A stretch of 5,018 nucleotides of DNA from positions 27,890-32,907 of the forward strand of contig DHTR01000080.1 of NCBI GenBank assembly GCA_002408725.1, written 5' to 3'. A model generated the notes under the pieces. It was given only the letters and a program-made list of their open reading frames with translations, was not told where the DNA came from and made no database searches. Each line of letters begins with the position of its first letter. The stretch's first letter is position 1. Position numbers and translations under genes: made by a program. The stretch is from Pelotomaculum sp. UBA5255. GTDB taxonomy: Bacteria > Bacillota > Desulfotomaculia > Desulfotomaculales > Pelotomaculaceae. Shown here one piece after another: positions 1 to 4,368 of this stretch.

Positions 1-595
1 AACCCCTGCTCACCGTCTTTAAATTGGATGAGTCCTGGCGGAAAGGCAGGTCCATTTCCCCGCAGAAGCGCTCAATTTCAAAGCGTCTGACGGTGAGCAG
101 GGGTCTGATATACAGGTTTTCCCGGACCGGAACAATGCCTTTTAAGCCCGAGGCGCCGGCGCCCCTCAAGAAATTGATCAGGATGGTTTCGGCCTGGTCG
201 TCGGCCTGGTGGGCCAGGGCTATGTTTTGCGCCCCCACCTCACCGGCTGTATCAAGTAAAAACCGGTAGCGCACTTCGCGTGCGGCTACCTGCTTGGACA
301 AGCGTTCCTTTTTCCGGTAAGCTGTAACGTCTACCGATTTAATTGTGAAAGGCAAACCGTAGCGCCCGGCCATGCCGGCCACAAACCGGGCGTCTTCATC
401 TGACTCGGCCCCGCGAAAAAGATGATTTAAATGGGCTACGTGCAGGGATATCCCCAACTCATCTTTTAGAAGGTTTAAAATGTGCAGCATTGCCACCGAA
501 TCCGGCCCGCCGGAAACGGCTGCAACAACTTTGACGCCACGCTCCACCATCCTGTGGCGAATCATGTAGGCGCGAACCTTGTGGAGCAATTCCAT
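1..595 (-). CDS. tilS: tRNA(Ile)-lysidine synthetase TilS, N-terminal part (runs off left edge)
   Basis: This cytoplasmic enzyme uses ATP to attach lysine to C34 of the tRNA-Ile CAU anticodon, so that the tRNA reads AUA and is charged with isoleucine. The reading begins MELLHKVRAYMIRHRM. It then shows the N-type ATP pyrophosphatase P-loop SGGPDS (about residues 28-33), HVAHLNHLFRGAESDED (about 52-68), and the TilS hallmark HQADDQAETILINFLRGAG followed by SGLKGI in the middle. IRPLLTVRRFEIERFC and FRQDSSN follow near the edge. Only 198 codons are visible, whereas TilS proteins are usually above 400 residues. The ATG at 595-593 is chosen because a GGGTGA Shine-Dalgarno lies 6 nt upstream and because the N-terminus matches the family. 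After DSSNLKTV the family expects an aromatic-T-R-N-R-type motif, but the reading gives SRG. That stretch coincides with an inverted repeat, so the last few codons are doubtful. The gene points away from the secreted-protein gene at 840. Confidence 0.95.
   Translation of the reverse strand, partial: MELLHKVRAYMIRHRMVERGVKVVAAVSGGPDSVAMLHILNLLKDELGISLHVAHLNHLFRGAESDEDARFVAGMAGRYGLPFTIKSVDVTAYRKKERLSKQVAAREVRYRFLLDTAGEVGAQNIALAHQADDQAETILINFLRGAGASGLKGIVPVRENLYIRPLLTVRRFEIERFCGEMDLPFRQDSSNLKTVSRG
2..104. repeat. 16-bp perfect inverted repeat at the left edge (arms 2-17 and 89-104)
   Basis: Bases 2-17 (ACCCCTGCTCACCGTC) are the exact reverse complement of bases 89-104, with 71 bases between. 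Pairing stops at both flanks (bases 1/105 and 18/88 do not pair). Both arms lie inside tilS. The outer arm replaces the part of the protein where the conserved motif after DSSN is expected. A fold-back amplification or assembly error at a contig end would produce this. A genuine hairpin in the gene is less likely. Confidence 0.85.
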
Positions 596-601
596 GTGTT
601 T

Positions 602-621
602 TCACCCGTTTGAACGGGAGA
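602..621 (-). promoter_or_regulatory. tilS ribosome binding site inside a short hairpin
   Basis: Read on the minus strand, the tilS leader is TCTCCCGT-TCAA-ACGGGTGA. This is an 8-bp stem with one mismatch and a 4-nt loop. The 3' arm contains the whole GGGTGA Shine-Dalgarno (602-607), 6 nt before the ATG. The DNA also reads as the near-palindrome CCCGTTTGAACGGG (605-618), so an operator is an alternative reading. The complementarity is seen directly; any regulatory role is inference. Confidence 0.4.
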
Positions 622-751
622 TGTTTAATCCAAGCATTCCCCCGCGGAAAGTATACCCTTCCTTTTAAAACTTAAAACCTTGTATTCAACACCACTGAAA
701 AATTTTCCTGCTCACCCGGTAAACTAAGTAAATAAACCACCTAAAACTTTT

Positions 752-757
752 TATACT
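752..757 (+). promoter_or_regulatory. Possible -10 element for the first repeat-protein gene
   Basis: TATACT lies in an AT-rich tract about 80 nt upstream of the start codon. No good -35 hexamer is visible 16-18 nt upstream (TAAATA at 17 nt). Overlapping TAAAAT at 759-764 is an alternative. The paralogous gene has a TATATT at 2672-2677 in a comparable AT-rich context. The sigma factor cannot be assigned. Confidence 0.25.
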
Positions 758-784
758 TTAAAATTTTTAATGTTTCCCTGGAAA

Positions 785-834
785 GGAAAACCAAGAAATG
801 CATAGAAGTTATATTAAAGCAGGAAAGGAGGTGA
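785..834 (+). promoter_or_regulatory. Leader and ribosome binding site of the first repeat-protein gene
   Basis: The leader contains GGAAAACCA (785-793), CATAGAAGTT (801-810) and a near-perfect Shine-Dalgarno AAAGGAGGTGA (824-834), whose GGAGG core ends 8 nt before the ATG at 840. The same three blocks occur in the same order before the paralogous gene at 2771. The Shine-Dalgarno decides the start: an in-frame ATG at 798 has only a weak GGAAAGG upstream and would put 14 extra residues before the signal peptide. Confidence 0.7.
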
Positions 835-839
835 AAAAG

Positions 840-2597
840 ATGAATCGCAATAGATTGATCATTGTAGCAACGATTGTTGCAGTATTTCTAGCATTTTCCG
901 CTACATCCGCGTGGGCTCAAACGTATGGGGACTCATGCTGCCCGGATGGTTCAAAGGCATACGTTAATCCAATCCAGGTATACGTTTACAGCAAAGATAC
1001 CAATAAGCAAATAAAAGGGGCAGCGGTTACAATATCAGGCCCGGGTAAATACAAAGTAACAGATTATACAGGCCGTAAAGGAACGACAACTATATTTACA
1101 GGCGCAAACTTGCCGGGAACGTACGATATCGGTGTAACAATGGAAGGTTACGAGACGGCTTCGAGTTCAGTTACCTTTACAGTCAGCGAATATGCTTGCC
1201 AACCGCAGATTATTTCAATTGGTTTGGAAAAACCAAAGCCTTGTGAGCGGTCACTGCAGGTCTGTGTTTACGATGAATACACCAACAGCCCCATTCAGGG
1301 CGCATCTGTAACACTGAGTGGACCGTCTTCATACTCGGCCAGCGGTTCTACCTCTGCAAGCGGCTGCACAAACGTGTTTACTGGGAATTTCGCATCCGGT
1401 ACGTATACGGCCTTTGCATCCGCCAGCAGCTATTATTCCGGCAGTAATTCAGTGACTTTCGTTGAAAACCAATGCGGCGATCTTGTTGTTAAAATCTACT
1501 TGAGGTGTGAGCGTTCCCTGCAGGTCTGCGTGTACGATCAAACGACAGGCAAACCAATTAAAGGCGCATCCGTATCGATGAGCGGACCGTCTTCATACTC
1601 GGCCGGTGGCTCTACCTCTGCAAGCGGCTGCACAAACGTGTTTACTGGGAATTTAGCGTCCGGCACGTATACCGCCTTTGCATCTGCCAGCGGCTATAAC
1701 CCGGGAAGCGCTACCGCTTCTTTCGGTGTAAGTGATTGCGGGTTGATGAAAATTAGCATCAACTTGAAGCTCAAATGCGAGCGATCCCTGAAGGTGTGTG
1801 CTTTTGACGAAGAGACCGGCAACCCAATCGAGGGAGCCCAAATATCGTTGAGCGGACCGCCTCCTTATCTGCCCGGAGGGATTACGAAAGAAGATGGTTG
1901 TACCAACGTGTTCACGGGGAATTTTGCATCCGGCACGTATACCGCCTTTGCATCCGCCGTCGGCTATGAGCCGGGAAGTGCTACCGGTTCTTTCGGTCAA
2001 GATGATTGCGGGTTGCTGGAAATTCGTATCAACTTGAAGCGCCAGTGTGAACGTTCACTACAAATTTATGTATACAACGTCACAAATAATTTACCAATTC
2101 CGGGTGCTTTAGTATCGGTTAACGGGCCCGTCACTTATAACACGCCTACCGACAACAGCGGAATGGTTCTAATGGACAGCAACCTTCCCAATGGGGTCTA
2201 CAACATCCGCGTTTCAGCGAATAATTTTAAACCGGGCACAGGTTCGATAACGCTTGACAGCGATAGCTGCGGGTTATACGAAGTCGGAATTAGCCTTGAT
2301 GAATACTCACAAGATCCATGCGAATGCAAGAATACATTCCAGATTTATGTTTACGATGAAACCAGTAACGCTCCAATACGGGGAACCTATGTCCGGATTA
2401 CGGGGCCGAGCGGCTACTCCGTAGATGATTACACCGGCAGAAAAGGGCAAACCGGGATCATCACCGGGGCTAATCTCTCCGGCACTTACACTGTAAGCGC
2501 CACCATTAACGGATATGAGCCGCAAGAAATGTCCATCTTTATAGACAAAACCAACTGCGGAGATCAAACAGTAAAAATTTGGCTAAAAAGAGTTTGA
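840..2597 (+). CDS. Secreted protein of six cysteine-containing ~90-residue beta-sandwich-like repeats
   Basis: The product has 585 aa from the ATG at 840. MNRNR plus a hydrophobic core ending SATSAWA|QTYG is a classic Sec signal peptide, with likely cleavage after residue 26. After CCPDG (33-37) come six tandem units starting at about residues 44, 135, 223, 313, 403 and 494. The unit pattern is C-E-R-S-L-x-V-x-VYD-x2-T-N-x-P-I-x-G-A-x-V-x3-GP, then G-T-Y-x5-A-x-G-Y and a closing x-C-G followed by a last strand. This pattern resembles carboxypeptidase-regulatory-like and Cna-B-type folds (established for those families; membership here is inferred). Repeats 1 and 6 form one subtype (DYTGRKG), repeats 2-4 form a second with four cysteines each, and repeat 5 stands alone. 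There are 20 cysteines in all. No catalytic motif, LPXTG, SLH domain or C-terminal membrane segment is visible, so the protein is probably released or held by other contacts. Its role is unknown; an adhesin, surface-layer or fibre component is plausible. Confidence 0.93.
   Translation: MNRNRLIIVATIVAVFLAFSATSAWAQTYGDSCCPDGSKAYVNPIQVYVYSKDTNKQIKGAAVTISGPGKYKVTDYTGRKGTTTIFTGANLPGTYDIGVTMEGYETASSSVTFTVSEYACQPQIISIGLEKPKPCERSLQVCVYDEYTNSPIQGASVTLSGPSSYSASGSTSASGCTNVFTGNFASGTYTAFASASSYYSGSNSVTFVENQCGDLVVKIYLRCERSLQVCVYDQTTGKPIKGASVSMSGPSSYSAGGSTSASGCTNVFTGNLASGTYTAFASASGYNPGSATASFGVSDCGLMKISINLKLKCERSLKVCAFDEETGNPIEGAQISLSGPPPYLPGGITKEDGCTNVFTGNFASGTYTAFASAVGYEPGSATGSFGQDDCGLLEIRINLKRQCERSLQIYVYNVTNNLPIPGALVSVNGPVTYNTPTDNSGMVLMDSNLPNGVYNIRVSANNFKPGTGSITLDSDSCGLYEVGISLDEYSQDPCECKNTFQIYVYDETSNAPIRGTYVRITGPSGYSVDDYTGRKGQTGIITGANLSGTYTVSATINGYEPQEMSIFIDKTNCGDQTVKIWLKRV
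969..2594 (+). repeat. Six in-frame ~264-276 bp repeats encoding the beta-sandwich-like units
   Basis: Unit starts are about 969, 1242, 1506, 1776, 2046 and 2319. Units 2 and 3 share a 44-nt identical run (1347-1390 and 1611-1654, offset 264). Units 3 and 4 are most alike in their second halves, from the FASGTYTAFASA region to INLK. The first and last units are strongly diverged in nucleotides from units 2-4. The mosaic pattern fits unequal crossing-over or gene conversion among the interior units. Confidence 0.9.
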
Positions 2598-2628
2598 GGA
2601 TATACCATAAGCATTGAAGTAATCGGCC

Positions 2629-2656
2629 GGGCCAGCAAGCCTGGCTTTTCCTTTTT
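2629..2656 (+). terminator. Probable rho-independent terminator after the first repeat-protein gene
   Basis: The stem is GCCAG (2631-2635) / CTGGC (2641-2645) with loop CAAGC, extendable by two G-U pairs, followed by TTTTCCTTTTT (2646-2656). The stem is short and the T tract is interrupted by CC, so termination may be partial and some transcripts could continue into the second gene. A competing hairpin TTCC/GGAA with loop TTTTTA lies immediately downstream. Confidence 0.6.
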
Positions 2657-2671
2657 AGGAAGGCTTTTAAT

Positions 2672-2677
2672 TATATT
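2672..2677 (+). promoter_or_regulatory. Possible -10 element for the second repeat-protein gene
   Basis: TATATT lies in an AT-rich tract after the terminator of the first gene and about 94 nt before the second start codon. No convincing -35 hexamer is present at 17-18 nt (the site overlaps the T tract of the terminator). It is supported mainly by analogy with the TATACT before the first gene. Confidence 0.2.
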
Positions 2678-2698
2678 AATCTTTTAACTAACTTGGGA

Positions 2699-2763
2699 GG
2701 AAAAACCAGGCTATTAATTGAATAGGTCTTCATAGAAATTAACACCGGAACGAAAGGAGGTGA
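2699..2763 (+). promoter_or_regulatory. Leader and ribosome binding site of the second repeat-protein gene
   Basis: The leader contains GGAAAAACCA (2699-2708), CATAGAAATT (2731-2740) and Shine-Dalgarno AAAGGAGGTGA (2753-2763). CATAGAA stands 33 nt before the ATG at 2771, against 32 nt in the first gene, and the Shine-Dalgarno is identical over 11 bases. The GGAGG core ends 10 nt before ATG 2771. A second ATG at 2767, in another frame, is only 6 nt away. Confidence 0.65.
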
Positions 2764-2770
2764 AAAATGA

Positions 2771-4255
2771 ATGCGTGGGAAAAAACTGTTTTCATTAATA
2801 ATAGCAGCATTCGCACTCCTATTATTAATGACGCCCGTGCTAGCCATCGCCGCAAGCGGGGACCCCTGTTGCCCTGACGGCTCAAAAGCGTATATTAATC
2901 CTTACCAAGTTTATGTATACGATGATACCAATCAACCCGTAAAAGGGGCCCTGGTCACCGTCACCGGCCCCTGCAAATACAAAGTCACGGATTATACCGG
3001 GAAAAAAGGAAAGACCACTGTGTACACAGGAGCAAACCTTCCGGGCACGTACAAGATAACCGTGGAAAAGGAAGGTTATGAGCAGGCCGAAGAATCCCTT
3101 ACGTTTACAACTAGCGAATACTCATGTGAGGCCCTAGTTATTCCTATTGGCCTGAAGTTAAAGCCATGTGAGCGCTCGATCAAGGTTTACGTCTATGATA
3201 CAGATACCAACAGCCCAATTAATGAGGCGACTGTAACCCTTAACGGCCCTTCTTTTCAGGACAGTGATCTAACCGATTCGTCAGGTTGGACTAAGGTCTT
3301 TGACGATCTGAAGATCGGCGCCTACACCGCAAGCGCCACGGCTGACGGCTACGACGGCCCGGGAAGCGGAACAGCGACCTTCGAGGTTAATAATTGCGGA
3401 CAGGTCATAATTAGAATTGGCCTGAAGGCCAGCACATGCGAGCGTTCGATCAAGGTTTACGTCTACGATGTAGACACCAACAGCCCAATTAATGAGGCGA
3501 CTGTAACCCTTAACGGCCCTTCTTTTCAGGACAGTGATCTAACCGATTTGTCAGGTTGGACTAAGGTCTTTGACGATCTGAAGATCGGCGCCTACACCGC
3601 AAGCGCCACGGCTGACGGCTACGACGGCCCAGGAAGCGGAACAGCGACCTTCGAGGTTAATAATTGCGGACAGGTCGTAATTAGAATTGGCTTGAGCGTC
3701 TCATGTGAACGGTCATTACAAGTCTATGTGTTCAACTCAGCGACAAACAAACCGGTACCAAATGCAGCGATAAACATTAGCGGGCCAAATTCCTTCAATA
3801 AATTAGGTGTTACCGATGCCGGCGGGAAATATATTCTTAATGACAAACTCAATAACGGCACCTATACAGCCAAAATTACCGCAAAGGATTTTGCAAAAGG
3901 TACGGGGTCAGTAACGTTTACCAAAGGTGTCTGTGGTCAACTAGTTATCAATATCGGTTTAAAAGACTGCTGTAGTGACTGTCAATGTAAAAACACTTTT
4001 CAAGCTTACGTTTACGACACAGATAATAACCCTATTAACGGAGCAAGTGTAACAATATCAGGGCCCGGCTCATACAAGGTAGCTGATTATACCGGCAAAA
4101 AAGGCACCACAGGTATTCTAAGCGGGGCCAATCTTCCCGGCACATATGTTATCACAGCCAATAAGAGCGGCTATGCGTCCGGAGAGGAATCCTTCATTAT
4201 CACTGACAAAAACTGCGGTGCACATTTAATTAAGATTCAGCTCCAAAACCTTTAA
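2771..4255 (+). CDS. Secreted protein of five ~90-residue beta-sandwich-like repeats, paralogue of the upstream gene
   Basis: The product has 494 aa. MRGKK followed by a long hydrophobic core ending in TPVLAIAA is a Sec signal peptide; cleavage is likely after residue 25 or within the next three residues. CCPDGSKAY falls at residues 33-41, exactly as in the upstream paralogue. Five units begin at about residues 44, 133, 223, 312 and 404. Units 1 and 5 are the DYTGKKG...GANLPGTY cap subtype. Units 2 and 3 (CERSIKVYVYD) are nearly identical to each other. Unit 4 matches the penultimate unit of the paralogue (CERSLQVYVFN, GTGSVTF). There are 15 cysteines, including a CCSDCQC cluster at the unit 4/5 junction. 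Unlike interior units 2-4 of the paralogue, units 2-3 lack the two extra cysteines and have Tyr and Trp at those positions. No wall anchor, membrane tail or enzymatic motif is seen. The function is unknown; it probably works with, or substitutes for, the upstream protein in an extracellular structure. Confidence 0.93.
   Translation: MRGKKLFSLIIAAFALLLLMTPVLAIAASGDPCCPDGSKAYINPYQVYVYDDTNQPVKGALVTVTGPCKYKVTDYTGKKGKTTVYTGANLPGTYKITVEKEGYEQAEESLTFTTSEYSCEALVIPIGLKLKPCERSIKVYVYDTDTNSPINEATVTLNGPSFQDSDLTDSSGWTKVFDDLKIGAYTASATADGYDGPGSGTATFEVNNCGQVIIRIGLKASTCERSIKVYVYDVDTNSPINEATVTLNGPSFQDSDLTDLSGWTKVFDDLKIGAYTASATADGYDGPGSGTATFEVNNCGQVVIRIGLSVSCERSLQVYVFNSATNKPVPNAAINISGPNSFNKLGVTDAGGKYILNDKLNNGTYTAKITAKDFAKGTGSVTFTKGVCGQLVINIGLKDCCSDCQCKNTFQAYVYDTDNNPINGASVTISGPGSYKVADYTGKKGTTGILSGANLPGTYVITANKSGYASGEESFIITDKNCGAHLIKIQLQNL
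2900..4252 (+). repeat. Five in-frame ~267-276 bp repeats encoding the beta-sandwich-like units
   Basis: Unit starts are about 2900, 3167, 3437, 3704 and 3980. Apart from units 2 and 3, the units are clearly diverged from each other in nucleotides. The order cap, expanded module, penultimate unit, cap is the same as in the upstream gene, with one interior unit fewer. Confidence 0.9.
3167..3703 (+). repeat. Recent near-identical tandem duplication of one repeat unit (3167-3436 and 3437-3703)
   Basis: The two units have a period of 270 bp. By hand alignment from GAG at 3170/3440 to the GGC codon near the unit end, only 8 substitutions separate them; three more follow at the junction. There are no indels in that span. 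At the protein level the span shows three changes: T to V near the start, S to L in the DSSG/DLSG turn, and I to V near the end. The rest of the array is far more diverged, so this is the youngest duplication or a recent conversion. Confidence 0.95.
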
Positions 4256-4286
4256 AAGTCTAAAACCTCCGTAACGCAAGTTAGAT

Positions 4287-4319
4287 AAAGGCCTGGCTGC
4301 AAAAGCCCGGCCTTTCTTT
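4287..4319 (+). terminator. Strong rho-independent terminator after the second repeat-protein gene, possibly bidirectional
   Basis: The stem is AAAGGCC (4287-4293) / GGCCTTT (4309-4315), one T-C mismatch, then GGCT (4295-4298) / AGCC (4304-4307) with loop GCAAA, followed by CTTTC. Because the outer stem ends in AAA/TTT, the minus-strand transcript of spoIIE would also see a G/C stem followed by UUU. The hairpin sits in the convergent gap and probably serves both genes. Confidence 0.8.
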
Positions 4320-4368
4320 CCCCCAATTTAGTTATTCAAACTTGGCTTACAATATATTTAATAACGCT

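Larger units (their letters stand above)
596..839. other. Divergent intergenic region between tilS and the first repeat-protein gene
   Basis: This region holds no credible gene. It is clearly more AT-rich than its flanks, especially 655-775. It carries the tilS leader hairpin on the left. A TATACT hexamer lies on the minus strand (650-655) and another on the plus strand (752-757); both are plausible -10 elements, but neither has a recognisable TTGACA-like -35 at normal spacing. Nearest the plus-strand gene is a leader (785-834) that resembles the leader of the second repeat-protein gene. Confidence 0.6.

Noticed and set aside
24..269. Plus-strand open frame of 81 codons
   Set aside because: It is antisense to tilS, whose motifs are unmistakable in the minus-strand frame.
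625..675. Sigma-H-type promoter for tilS (AGGA ... GAAT on the minus strand)
   Set aside because: The AGGA and GGGGAAT boxes are present, but the spacing is about 3 nt longer than in the spoVG promoter as I recall it, and the -35 box lacks the AT-rich tail.
752..760. Sigma-K-like -10 (TATACTTTA) before the first repeat gene, which would suggest a spore-coat role
   Set aside because: The first base differs from CATANNNTA, and no AC element sits at the required distance. An AT-rich tract gives such matches easily.
798..839. In-frame upstream ATG at 798 as the start of the first repeat protein
   Set aside because: The ATG at 840 has a near-perfect AAAGGAGGTGA at ideal spacing and gives a standard signal peptide. 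The longer form would translate through that Shine-Dalgarno and add a 14-residue charged extension.
912..945. Lipoprotein attachment through the CC motif after the signal peptide
   Set aside because: The cysteines lie several residues past the predicted cleavage site and are not preceded by a lipobox in either protein.
1653..2000. Minus-strand open frame of 115 codons inside the first repeat gene
   Set aside because: It is an antisense shadow of the repeats: its own internal repetition mirrors the plus-strand units, and it has no separate ribosome binding site.
2307..2567. Minus-strand open frame of 86 codons at the end of the first repeat gene
   Set aside because: It lies opposite a convincing coding repeat and has no recognisable motif.
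969..4252. CRISPR or non-coding repeat array
   Set aside because: The ~264-276 bp period keeps the reading frame and encodes protein domains. There are no short direct repeats with unique spacers.
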